From Lentisphaerota bacterium (GTDB taxonomy: Bacteria > Verrucomicrobiota > Kiritimatiellia > RFP12 > UBA1067), in the NCBI GenBank assembly GCA_015061765.1, contig SUVZ01000093.1:1-11229 (forward strand): a stretch of DNA of 11,229 nt, read 5' to 3'. The translations under genes and the position numbers were made by a program. The notes under the pieces were generated by a model that was not told the DNA's origin, did not search any database, and was given only the letters and a program-made list of their open reading frames with translations. This document shows positions 1 through 6,923 of this stretch, one piece after another. Each line of letters starts with the position of its first letter. Position 1 is the stretch's first letter.

Positions 1-153
1 GTTGCCGCGGTGCCCGATGCCGATGAATGCCATGTTGATCTTGCCGTTCGCGAAGATTGCAGACTTGGCAATGTTGAAGGACGAACAGCCGCCAAGCCCC
101 AAGAGGGATGCGGCTCCAGTCACATGGAGAAACTCTCTACGATTCATTTTCAT
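1..153 (-). CDS. Gfo/Idh/MocA-family oxidoreductase, N-terminal fragment (Tat lipoprotein-like)
   Basis: Only the first 51 codons are present; the gene runs off the left edge. The protein starts MKMNRREFLH, a twin-arginine (NRREFL) motif. A short hydrophobic stretch (VTGAASLLGLGG) and a Cys at residue 23 in an LGGC lipobox-like context follow, so export by Tat and perhaps lipid anchoring is likely. After the leader comes KINMAFIGIGHRGN, which matches the first beta strand and glycine-rich NAD(P)-binding turn that opens Gfo/Idh/MocA dehydrogenases. Exported members of this family with this leader are abundant in Planctomycetes, Verrucomicrobia and Lentisphaerae, where many act in sugar metabolism; the substrate cannot be told here. 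The start could be the ATG at 153 or the in-frame ATG at 147. Neither has a Shine-Dalgarno. The gene is divergent from the mur fusion. Family call is fairly sure, function unknown. Confidence 0.75.
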   Translation of the reverse strand, partial: MKMNRREFLHVTGAASLLGLGGCSSFNIAKSAIFANGKINMAFIGIGHRGN

Positions 154-161
154 CGCGGCTT

Positions 162-170
162 ATTATACCA
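162..170 (-). promoter_or_regulatory. Extended -10 promoter for the Gfo/Idh/MocA gene
   Basis: The minus strand reads TGGTATAAT, a perfect TGn plus TATAAT extended -10. No recognisable TTGACA lies 16-18 nt further upstream, which fits an extended -10 promoter. Only 8 nt separate the hexamer from the ATG at 153, so the transcript would start within a few bases of the start codon and be leaderless or nearly so. Basis: motif seen; use inferred. Confidence 0.6.
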
Positions 171-240
171 CAAGTAGCGATTTCATTTGATGGAATAATT
201 AGCCGACTACCTTCTACTGTCATGCACTGAATGGTGATTA

Positions 241-249
241 TGCTATAAT
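241..249 (+). promoter_or_regulatory. Extended -10 promoter for murC-murB
   Basis: The plus strand reads TGCTATAAT, again a perfect extended -10 element, 13 nt before the ATG at 263. Transcription would begin near 256-257, leaving about 6 nt of leader. No Shine-Dalgarno is present before the ATG and no good -35 is seen. The site mirrors the one on the other strand of the same intergenic region. Confidence 0.6.
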
Positions 250-262
250 CAGACGAAATTTT

Positions 263-2341
263 ATGGCAAAAAGATATCATTTCACTGGGATCGGCGGCGT
301 AGGCATGGCTGGCGTCGCATATCTTCTGAAGAAAGCCGGACACTTTGTGTCCGGATGTGATCTCCGTTCCACCCCACGCACGCAATGGCTCATCGAGAAC
401 GGCATCAACGTGGCAATTGGACATTCCCCATCTCATGTCACGCCTGAACTTGACGTTTGTGTATTCACCCCCGCCGTTCCGAAAGACAGCCCTGAATATC
501 TATCGGCTCATGCTTCTGCGTGCCAGGTGCGGTATCGCGGCGAAATTCTCGCCGAAATATTCAATTCCTCCAACGGCATAGCGGTCTGTGGAACACACGG
601 GAAAACCACCACTTCGACGTTCATCGCAAAGCTTCTCATGACTCTTGGCGAAAATCCTTCCTGGTGCATCGGCGGCGAAACGGATGATTTTCCTGTGGCG
701 GGCGTTGGTTCCGTCTCCGCCCCTTTTGTGGTCGAAGCCGATGAATCGGACGGAACACTCGCACTGTACAGGGCCAAGACACTTGTGGTCACATCACTGG
801 ACTATGACCACCCTGACCATTTCAGGAGCTATGAGGATTACCTTGCGTGCTACAAGGTGGCTATGGCGGCGGCAGACGAGATTATAGAGACATCAAAGCT
901 CCCTTCCGACGACTGGCCGGAAATTCGCCAGTTGGTTCTGGGCGAGCATAATGTCCGAAACGCACGCTCTGCCGTCGAAGTGGCTTTGCGCCGGGGACAC
1001 TCCCGCAAGGCGATACTCGCAGCCCTTCCGCAGGCTCTTTCCGCCCTGCCAGATCGCCGTTTTGAGCAGATCTGGCCGCGCAGCAATACAGATGAAAGCA
1101 ATGGAAAACATTCCTCCGCCGACGTTCAGCCGACAATAATCACAGACTACGCACACCATCCCAAGGAAATCGAGTGCGCAATCTGCATGGCGCGCTCGCT
1201 GAAACCGAAGCGTCTGCGAGTAATTTTCCAGCCGCACAGATATTCACGCACAAAGACCCTTCTGGATGAGTTTCCTCCGGCTCTTGCCAAGGCAGATGAG
1301 GTCGTACTGGTGCCTGTTTACGCGGCATTCGAGAAACCGATTCCAGGCGGAGACATCGCCGATCTCTATCTCGCATTCCGCAACTACCTTTCCCTAAATA
1401 CCGCCGCCGAACGCACCACTTCGCTGTTGCTTGCCCGCAGTGCGGTGGAATCGTGGAAGCACATGCTGCTCACTGCCGAACCCGGCGATGTGATAATACT
1501 GCTCGGAGCCGGAGACATCATAGGTCTTGTCCCTCGCATCCTGCAGGACTTGTCGTCCATCAGCGACGGCGTCCAACAAGGGGACAGACCCTTCAAATCC
1601 TGTGGGGACAGACCCTTACGGCTCTCGGAGTTCTCATTCTTCAGGACCGGCGGCGAATCATACGGACGAATCATCCATTCCTTGCCTGCCGACGGCCATG
1701 AAGTCATAATTGTCGGCTCCGGCTCGAACACCTGGTTCAGCGACTGCTCGACAGATGCGGACATCGTAAAGGCGCCGCCGGAATCAAACGCCGCAAAGCC
1801 CGGCGCCTCTCTCATCGCAGCACACCCCGAACTTGCATTCATGGCCGGCATACCCGGCTCGATAGGCGGATGGGCCAAGATGAACGCGGGCGCATTCGGT
1901 GATTCATTTGGAAACCACATCGACTACGTAGTCGCAGACGGACGGAAAATACCGGCGGCGGAATGCGGATTCGCCTACCGCACATCAGACATTCACGGCG
2001 TGATAACGGATGTCGTCCTGAAAGACTCTCCCTATTCCGCGAAACACCCCACTGCCGCCGACTTCCTGTCCCGCAGAAAGGCATTCCCCCCGCGCACCTG
2101 CGGCAGCGTGTTCAAGAACCCGTCACCGGAAAAACCGGCGGGAAGACTGCTCGAAGAGGCGGGGGCGAAATCGCTCAAGGTAGGCGGAGCCTATGTATGG
2201 AGCGGCCATGCGAACGTGATCGTGGCAGGCGACGGATGCACTTCATCCGACATACTCGCCTTGGCCCGTCTCATGGCCGCCCGCGTGCGCGAACGCTTCG
2301 GAATCGACCTGACACCGGAAATCCGCGGCCTTTCCGTATAA
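263..2341 (+). CDS. murC/murB: MurC-MurB fusion: UDP-MurNAc--L-alanine ligase / UDP-MurNAc dehydrogenase
   Basis: A 692-residue cytoplasmic protein joining two peptidoglycan precursor enzymes. MurB reduces UDP-GlcNAc-enolpyruvate to UDP-MurNAc with NADPH and FAD; MurC then adds L-Ala using ATP. MurC part, about 1-430: nucleotide motif GIGGVGMAG (9-17), P-loop GTHGKTTTS (110-118), EADESD (158-163), YDHPDH (181-186), GEHN (227-230), DYAHHP (295-300), FQPHRYSRT (322-330), GAG (415-417). MurB part, about 450-692: RTGG (461-464), GSGSN (485-489), GIPGSIGG (529-536), NAGAFG (541-546), YRTS (572-575), GSVFKNP with the expected catalytic Ser615, and Glu686 near the end. The central MurC segment between HPDH and GEHN is roughly 50 residues shorter than in B. 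subtilis MurC, and the MurB FAD domain is roughly 25 shorter than in S. aureus MurB (lengths compared from memory). All main catalytic motifs remain. The start follows an extended -10 with no Shine-Dalgarno. The convergent neighbour is clpB. Confidence 0.93.
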   Translation: MAKRYHFTGIGGVGMAGVAYLLKKAGHFVSGCDLRSTPRTQWLIENGINVAIGHSPSHVTPELDVCVFTPAVPKDSPEYLSAHASACQVRYRGEILAEIFNSSNGIAVCGTHGKTTTSTFIAKLLMTLGENPSWCIGGETDDFPVAGVGSVSAPFVVEADESDGTLALYRAKTLVVTSLDYDHPDHFRSYEDYLACYKVAMAAADEIIETSKLPSDDWPEIRQLVLGEHNVRNARSAVEVALRRGHSRKAILAALPQALSALPDRRFEQIWPRSNTDESNGKHSSADVQPTIITDYAHHPKEIECAICMARSLKPKRLRVIFQPHRYSRTKTLLDEFPPALAKADEVVLVPVYAAFEKPIPGGDIADLYLAFRNYLSLNTAAERTTSLLLARSAVESWKHMLLTAEPGDVIILLGAGDIIGLVPRILQDLSSISDGVQQGDRPFKSCGDRPLRLSEFSFFRTGGESYGRIIHSLPADGHEVIIVGSGSNTWFSDCSTDADIVKAPPESNAAKPGASLIAAHPELAFMAGIPGSIGGWAKMNAGAFGDSFGNHIDYVVADGRKIPAAECGFAYRTSDIHGVITDVVLKDSPYSAKHPTAADFLSRRKAFPPRTCGSVFKNPSPEKPAGRLLEEAGAKSLKVGGAYVWSGHANVIVAGDGCTSSDILALARLMAARVRERFGIDLTPEIRGLSV
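1580..1617 (+). repeat. 14-nt direct repeat in the MurC-MurB linker
   Basis: GGGGACAGACCCTT occurs at 1580-1593 and again at 1604-1617, a 24-nt period. It is in frame and gives GDRPFKSC followed by GDRPLRLS at protein residues 440-455. Each unit has a small GGG...CCC inverted core. The second copy aligns with the usual start of MurB (a 'pL' just before the RTGG motif), the first with no expected MurC or MurB sequence. It could be a tandem duplication or a remnant of a REP-like element. Confidence 0.7.
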
Positions 2342-2393
2342 AGACCGCGGCAGCAAATACGGCAGCACGGAATCGCGCCATATTATGGTCTTT
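2340..2393. terminator. Possible weak bidirectional terminator between convergent genes
   Basis: The 62-nt gap between the murC-murB stop and the clpB stop contains AAAGACC (2340-2346) and its complement GGTCTTT (2387-2393), with a CGCG/CGCG pair nested inside and a long loop. There is no compact GC stem followed by a T run, so this is not a classic intrinsic terminator. Convergent genes need termination here, so the structure may contribute. Low confidence. Confidence 0.2.
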
Positions 2394-2403
2394 GCGGAGG
2401 CAA

Positions 2404-4485
2404 TCAATGAAGTTTCAACGTTCCGTTCTCGGCTGTGACCTTCACGGTTGAACCGGGCGGATAGCCTCCTGCGATAATCGCCCTGGCGACGGGCGTCTCG
2501 ACCTCGCGCTGTATCGCCCGCTTCACCGGACGCGCGCCATACGCAGGATCATAGCCATCCTTCGCAAGTTGGTCGAGACCCTTCTCGTCAATCTCGAAAA
2601 GCAGTTCCTGTTCCGCAAGACGTTTCGCGAAATCCTTGAGCTGAAGCGAAACGATCTTGCGTATCTGCTCTGCGGAGAGTTCCTTGAACTCGAGAATCTC
2701 GTCAAGCCGGTTCAGGAATTCTGGACGGAACAGACCCTTCAACGCCTCACGCGGCGCATTGGAAGTCATGATTACAACCGTATTCTTGAAGCTGACGGTA
2801 CGACCATGGCTATCGGTGAGCCGTCCGTCGTCCAAGACCTGCAAAAGCAGATTGAACACGTCCGGATGAGCTTTCTCAATCTCATCGAGAAGCACCACCG
2901 AATACGGCTTGCGCCTGACAGACTCCGTTAGCTGTCCGCCTTCGTCGTATCCGACGTATCCGGGAGGTGCGCCTACCAGTCTGCTGACGGCGAACTTCTC
3001 CATGTACTCGCTCATGTCAATGCGCACAAACGCCGCCTCGTCGTCGAAGAGCTCGCTGGCGAGTGCCTTGGCGAGTTCCGTCTTTCCAACGCCCGTCGGT
3101 CCAAGAAACAGGAACGCGCCTACCGGCCGCTGACGGTTCTTGACCCCTGCACGGGAACGCAGAACGGCATCAGCAACCGCGTCCACGGCATCGTCCTGTC
3201 CGATGACACGCTCATGAAGCACATCGGGAAGCTTTAGGAGCTTCTCGCGTTCGCCTTCAAGAAGCCTACGGACAGGAATCCCGCTCCACCGCGAAACCAC
3301 CTCTGCAATCTCATCCGCCGTGACCTCCTCCTTGAGAAGCGCATTGGCGCCCGCCGCACGCATCGCATCCTCATGTTCCTTTAGCTTCTTCTCTAGCTCT
3401 GGAATAACGCCATATTTCAGACGCGCCGCATTCTCATTGTCGCCCTGAGATAGCGCCTGCGTGTACTTGACCTTGGCGCTGTCCATCGAAGCGCGAATCT
3501 TGCGCACCTCTTCAAGCGCGGCCTTTTCCTGCTTCCACTGGGCGGTCATTGCATCCGACTTGACCTTCAGTCCGGAAAGTTCCTTCTGAAGTTCGGCAAG
3601 GCGTTTTTTGGAAGCCTCGTCCTTCTCCTTCTTCAAGGCGATTTCCTCAATCTCAAGCCTGCGGACATGGCGCGATATCTCGTCCAGTTCGGCGGGACAC
3701 GAATCCATTTCGGTACGGATCGATGCACACGCCTCGTCAAGAAGGTCGATCGCCTTGTCCGGCAGGAAGCGGTCTTGGATATACCTGGATGAAAGCACCA
3801 CCGAGCTAACGAGTGCAGCATCCTGAATATGGACGTTGTGGTATTTCTCGAACCGCTCCTTGAGTCCACGCAGGATCGAAATGGAATCCTCCTCTGTGGG
3901 CGGATCCACCTGAACCGGCTGGAACCGGCGTTCAAGCGCGGCATCCTTCTCCATATACTTACGGTATTCGTCGAGGGTCGTCGCGCCGACACAGTGCAGT
4001 TCTCCTCTGGCAAGCATAGGCTTGAGCATGTTTCCTGCGTCGGAACTGCCCTCCGTCTTGCCGGCGCCGACAATCGTGTGAATCTCATCGATGAAAAGGA
4101 TTATCTTGCCCTCAGCCTCCTTGACCGCCTTGAGAACGGCTTTCAGACGCTCCTCGAACTGTCCTCGATACATTGCGCCAGCCATCAGAGCCGTCATGTC
4201 GAGCGAAAAGACCGTGCGGTCCTTGAGCCCTTCAGGAACATCTCCGCTTACGATGCGCTGGGCGAGCCCTTCAACGATGGCCGTCTTGCCGACGCCTGGT
4301 TCGCCGATGAGCACGGGGTTGTTTTTGGTCTTGCGGGAAAGAATCCTTATGACGTGACGTATTTCAGTATCACGACCGATTACGGGATCTAGTTTGCCCG
4401 TACGGGCACGCGCCGTCAGGTCGTCCCCGAATTTCTGAAGCGGATTCTTGGTATCCTCTTCGATTGGATTAACTTGTTCGTTCAT
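2404..4485 (-). CDS. clpB: ClpB-type AAA+ disaggregase lacking the N-terminal domain
   Basis: Hsp100 unfoldase of 693 residues that, with DnaK partners, rescues aggregated proteins by ATP-driven threading. First AAA+ module: Walker A GEPGVGKT (61-68), pore loop YRGQFEER (106-113), Walker B ILFIDE (129-134), arginine-finger region ALERRF (183-188). A coiled-coil middle domain spans about 262-385. Second AAA+ module: Walker A GPTGVGKT (462-469), pore loop GYVGYDEGG (509-517), Walker B VVLLDEIE (530-537), FRPEFLNR (586-593), then the C-terminal small domain. The middle domain and lack of a ClpP-binding tripeptide favour ClpB over ClpA or ClpC. Full-length ClpB is about 860 residues; the missing part is the substrate-binding Clp_N repeat domain of roughly 150 residues. 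The start is secure: AAGGAGG lies 8 nt upstream of ATG 4485, and no Clp_N coding is seen upstream. The loop after TSN (574-576) in the second module is also shorter than usual. Confidence 0.95.
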   Translation of the reverse strand: MNEQVNPIEEDTKNPLQKFGDDLTARARTGKLDPVIGRDTEIRHVIRILSRKTKNNPVLIGEPGVGKTAIVEGLAQRIVSGDVPEGLKDRTVFSLDMTALMAGAMYRGQFEERLKAVLKAVKEAEGKIILFIDEIHTIVGAGKTEGSSDAGNMLKPMLARGELHCVGATTLDEYRKYMEKDAALERRFQPVQVDPPTEEDSISILRGLKERFEKYHNVHIQDAALVSSVVLSSRYIQDRFLPDKAIDLLDEACASIRTEMDSCPAELDEISRHVRRLEIEEIALKKEKDEASKKRLAELQKELSGLKVKSDAMTAQWKQEKAALEEVRKIRASMDSAKVKYTQALSQGDNENAARLKYGVIPELEKKLKEHEDAMRAAGANALLKEEVTADEIAEVVSRWSGIPVRRLLEGEREKLLKLPDVLHERVIGQDDAVDAVADAVLRSRAGVKNRQRPVGAFLFLGPTGVGKTELAKALASELFDDEAAFVRIDMSEYMEKFAVSRLVGAPPGYVGYDEGGQLTESVRRKPYSVVLLDEIEKAHPDVFNLLLQVLDDGRLTDSHGRTVSFKNTVVIMTSNAPREALKGLFRPEFLNRLDEILEFKELSAEQIRKIVSLQLKDFAKRLAEQELLFEIDEKGLDQLAKDGYDPAYGARPVKRAIQREVETPVARAIIAGGYPPGSTVKVTAENGTLKLH

Positions 4486-4493
4486 GATGTTTT

Positions 4494-4500
4494 CCTCCTT
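4494..4500 (-). promoter_or_regulatory. Strong Shine-Dalgarno fixing the clpB start
   Basis: The minus strand reads AAGGAGG, a full match to the anti-Shine-Dalgarno core, 8 nt before ATG 4485. It is the strongest ribosome site in the window and shows that the short, N-domain-less ClpB is the intended product rather than a mis-called start. Confidence 0.85.
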
Positions 4501-4505
4501 TTGCC

Positions 4506-4521
4506 TTCACCACTATGTGAA
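4506..4521. promoter_or_regulatory. Inverted repeat TTCAC-N6-GTGAA next to the clpB Shine-Dalgarno
   Basis: A perfect 5-bp inverted repeat with a 6-nt centre, ending 5 nt upstream of the clpB Shine-Dalgarno. It could be an operator half-site pair or a small hairpin in the clpB leader. It is not a CIRCE element (no TTAGCACTC/GAGTGCTAA) and I do not recognise its regulator. Confidence 0.35.
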
Positions 4522-4590
4522 CGGCGATCAAACACCATGCTTATGCAACATCCATGCCACTGGCAAAAACAACCCCTATTGAGTCAAAAT

Positions 4591-4608
4591 GTCACACCGT
4601 TGTGTCAC
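4591..4608. promoter_or_regulatory. Imperfect palindrome GTCACAC-N4-GTGTCAC upstream of clpB
   Basis: An 18-bp palindrome with 6 of 7 arm positions paired, about 105 bp upstream of clpB. A related TGTCACA word recurs at about 4677-4683 and TGTGA words at 4516-4520 and 4614-4618. The 229-bp region 4486-4714 otherwise shows no clear sigma-70, sigma-32 or CIRCE promoter. This could be an operator for stress control of clpB, but that is inference. Confidence 0.3.
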
Positions 4609-4714
4609 GACTCTGTGAAACACCGACCCGATCCAGCCTAGACTGTTCCACAAGCGCGAACCCACAAAGATCATATGTCACAAGGCGGGATCGATAATAA
4701 CAGGGGTGGGGAAT

Positions 4715-5422
4715 TTACAATTTCTCTTTGCTGTGGCAAGGAGAGTCAACTCCCTTAGATTCTCCATTCATGACAAACTTGGACACCACGACATGGAATA
4801 CTACCAATGCCACAACCGATGCAAGCACCCACACCAGATTGTCGTCTATGTAAGCCTTACCGCGGTGGACAAGCTCGGAATAGGAGATGTCCTCTGCCGT
4901 CCTGCCAAGCCAGAATCCGACAAAGGCGAGGACGGCTGTCCAGATTCCGGCGCCGAGACCGGTGAAAAACGTGAAGGAACCGAGCGGCATTTTGGCGATT
5001 CCGGCGGGGATTGAGATTAGCTGCCGGATTGCCGGCAGAAGGCGGCACACGAACGTCGCGAGATTCCCATAGCGGTTGAACAGATCAACCGCCCTGTCCA
5101 GACTTGCGGGCTTGAGGAAGAACCACCTGCCGTGTTTCCTCAGGAACGGCTCACCCAGCCAAAGGGATAGGAAATAGTTGATATACGCACCTGCAAGCGA
5201 ACCGGCAAGCCCGACAAGTACCGACACGGCAAGATCAGGATACGCCGAATGGAAGGTCAGTTCACCGCGCGCCGCCATGAATCCGGCGGGAATCATCACT
5301 ATCTCACTCGGAAACGGGATGAACGAACTCTCCACCGTCATAAAAAAGAAAATCAGAGCGAATCCCCATACCGGAGCATAGACGGCAATCTGGTCAAGAT
5401 GGGATGCGAGCATATCAAACAT
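4715..5422 (-). CDS. DedA-family (SNARE-associated/VTT) membrane protein
   Basis: A 235-residue inner-membrane protein. Family hallmarks: ESSFIPFPSE (31-40) followed by an AGF turn, a glycine-rich helix (GLAGSLAG, 71-78) with INYFLSLWLG, and FVCRLLPAIRQLISIPAG (124-141), matching the conserved pattern F-x-x-R-x-x-P-x-x-R-x-x-x-x-x-x-A-G with both arginines present. Hydrophobic segments lie near 18-48, 65-90, 130-145, 150-175 and 197-217; the charged tail (218-235) should be cytoplasmic. DedA proteins are linked to membrane lipid homeostasis, and some members transport undecaprenyl phosphate; which role applies here is unknown. It starts 5 nt after the ABC ATPase stop, and its probable ribosome site (AGGGAG) lies in the last codons of that gene, so the two are likely co-translated. 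Confidence 0.9.
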   Translation of the reverse strand: MFDMLASHLDQIAVYAPVWGFALIFFFMTVESSFIPFPSEIVMIPAGFMAARGELTFHSAYPDLAVSVLVGLAGSLAGAYINYFLSLWLGEPFLRKHGRWFFLKPASLDRAVDLFNRYGNLATFVCRLLPAIRQLISIPAGIAKMPLGSFTFFTGLGAGIWTAVLAFVGFWLGRTAEDISYSELVHRGKAYIDDNLVWVLASVVALVVFHVVVSKFVMNGESKGVDSPCHSKEKL

Positions 5423-5427
5423 GGCAG

Positions 5428-6279
5428 TTACTCTCCCTTATGGCAATTGAAACAGACGGCGCCGCACCTTCTCTCTGGCGGCGCATCAGACGAACATACA
5501 TCGACCGCAAACGGACAACGCGGATGGAACGCACATCCTGTCGGCCAGTCATCCGGCGGCGGAACAGTGCCCGGAATGTCGGCAAGCGGAGCATCCATCG
5601 GGGCATCAAGCGCAGGAACTGCATTCAGCAGCCCTTGGGTGTAGGGATGGCGCGGATTGGAAAGCACCTCCCAGACTGGACCGGACTCCACAATCTCACC
5701 CGCGTACATGACGTTCACCGTATCCATGCGACCTGCGACAAGCCCAAGATTGTGCGTGATCAGGAGCACCGCCATGCCGGTCTCGGCAGCAAGCGAGTCG
5801 ATAAGCTCAAGCACTTCGCGCTGCGTGGTCACGTCCAGTGCCGTCGTCGGCTCGTCCGCAACAAGCAGATCTGGCTTTGCAGCCAGCGCCATCGCAATCA
5901 TGGCACGCTGGCACTGCCCGCCGGAAAGTCTGCACGGATACGAGGCATACACGCGTTCCGGATCCTCCAACCCCGTCCTGCGCAAAAGCTCCACAATCTC
6001 CCCACGCGATATTCCCTTCGCCACCTCGTGTATCTGTGCACCGATTTTCATCACCGGATTGAGGGATTCCATCGGATTCTGGAAAACATACGCAAGCTTC
6101 ACCTCCGGGTGCTCCCTCCAGAGCGAAAGCGCGGTAAGCGACTTACCGCAGCCCGATTCGCCCACAAGCGCAACGCGTCCATGCTTCGGTATCGAAAAGC
6201 TGACATTGCGCACGGGCACCGCGTCACCGAAGGATATCCGCAGTCCCTCCACCTTCAAGAGCGTATCGTTGTCTGTCAT
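5428..6279 (-). CDS. OppD/DppD-like peptide ABC transporter ATP-binding protein
   Basis: A 283-residue ABC ATPase of the oligopeptide/dipeptide (nickel) importer class, which would power peptide uptake with a partner ATPase (OppF/DppF), two permeases and a binding protein, none of which lies in this window. Motifs: Walker A GESGCGKS (40-47), Q-loop FQNPMESLNP (66-75), signature LSGGQ (118-122), Walker B LLVADE with D-loop TTALD (138-149), H-loop ITHN (174-177). The C-terminal HPY region (HPYTQGLL, 211-218) and the Cys cluster GCAFHPRCP (248-256) with Cys262 and Cys279 are typical of OppD/DppD. Odd: only 20 residues lie between Walker A and the Q-loop glutamine, against about 49 in E. coli DppD (from memory), so a beta-strand segment is missing. 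Weak ribosome site AGGA 4-5 nt upstream. It lies 65 nt downstream of the fumarase beta gene with no visible terminator. Confidence 0.9.
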   Translation of the reverse strand: MTDNDTLLKVEGLRISFGDAVPVRNVSFSIPKHGRVALVGESGCGKSLTALSLWREHPEVKLAYVFQNPMESLNPVMKIGAQIHEVAKGISRGEIVELLRRTGLEDPERVYASYPCRLSGGQCQRAMIAMALAAKPDLLVADEPTTALDVTTQREVLELIDSLAAETGMAVLLITHNLGLVAGRMDTVNVMYAGEIVESGPVWEVLSNPRHPYTQGLLNAVPALDAPMDAPLADIPGTVPPPDDWPTGCAFHPRCPFAVDVCSSDAPPERRCGAVCFNCHKGE

Positions 6280-6344
6280 CTGTTCCTATTTGCATTCAGT
6301 AGACGGAAAAATCAAAACCCACCTCTTGGATAGTCTCAAGCGCC
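6280..6344 (-). other. Gap between fumarase beta and the ABC ATPase gene
   Basis: I see no compact stem with a T run and no convincing -35/-10 pair in these 65 nt. Read-through from the fumarase genes into the ABC/DedA pair is therefore possible, which would extend the tkt-ilvA-fum operon. Confidence 0.3.
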
Positions 6345-6923
6345 CTACCGCACAGAATGGATGAGACGGGAAAGAACCTTCTCTGACGAATCGGCTATCG
6401 CACTGAACAGCGACACACCATGCGAATCCATTGCGACGACGCACGGAAAATCGACCATGTCAAACTCCCAGCACGCCTCCGCCGCCCCCCATTCCTCAAG
6501 GAAATGGACAGCTGGCACGCGCTTCACGCATGCCGCCGTGAGAGCCGCCGCCCCGCCGACGGCCTGAAGATACACGCAACCGCACTCGCCGCAGGCGGCG
6601 AGCGTATTGGAGTCCATGCCGCCCTTGCCTATGACGAGACGAACCCCTGTCGCCTTGATGAAAGCGGGTTCATAGGGATTCTCGCGGACGCTCGTCGTTG
6701 GACCCGCCGCGACAACCTTCCATTCGCCGCCGTTGCGCACCATGACAGGTCCGCAATGGAAAAGCGCTCCGTCGCGGAAATCGACCGGCAGTCCGCCTCC
6801 GTCCGCAAAATGCTTGTGGAACCTGTCGCGCCCCGTGAACACCCTGCCGGAGACAAGCACCGCATCGCCCGCCTTGAGCGAACGCACCTCCCTTTCGGAG
6901 AAAGGATAGTTCAGCCGCTTCAT
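6345..6923 (-). CDS. fumB: Class I fumarate hydratase (or tartrate dehydratase) beta subunit
   Basis: A 192-residue C-terminal-type subunit of the two-subunit iron-sulfur hydro-lyases. With the alpha subunit it would interconvert fumarate and L-malate; L-tartrate dehydratase (ttdB) is homologous and cannot be excluded. Family motifs: SGRVFTGRDRFHK (25-37), FHCGPV (55-60), AGPTTS (73-78), IGKGGM (98-103), CWEF (151-154) and VVAMDSHG (162-169). The chosen start at 6923 has GGAGGG 6 nt upstream and overlaps the alpha stop as ATGA, a standard coupling junction. A longer reading from 6974 would add 17 residues that overlap alpha and look unlike the family. No terminator is seen after the stop. Symbol follows common alpha/beta naming for the split enzyme and is not the E. 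coli single-chain FumB. Confidence 0.9.
   Translation of the reverse strand: MKRLNYPFSEREVRSLKAGDAVLVSGRVFTGRDRFHKHFADGGGLPVDFRDGALFHCGPVMVRNGGEWKVVAAGPTTSVRENPYEPAFIKATGVRLVIGKGGMDSNTLAACGECGCVYLQAVGGAAALTAACVKRVPAVHFLEEWGAAEACWEFDMVDFPCVVAMDSHGVSLFSAIADSSEKVLSRLIHSVR

Noticed and set aside
2730..2742. ACAGACCCTTCAA matching the linker repeat copy at 1584-1596
   Set aside because: In clpB this encodes, on the other strand, part of the conserved FRPEF region, so the 13-nt match is probably chance.
4486..4714. CIRCE, sigma-32 promoter or a missing Clp_N coding segment
   Set aside because: No TTAGCACTC/GAGTGCTAA pair and no CTTGAA/CCCCAT pair were found, and the region does not read as Clp_N in any frame I inspected.
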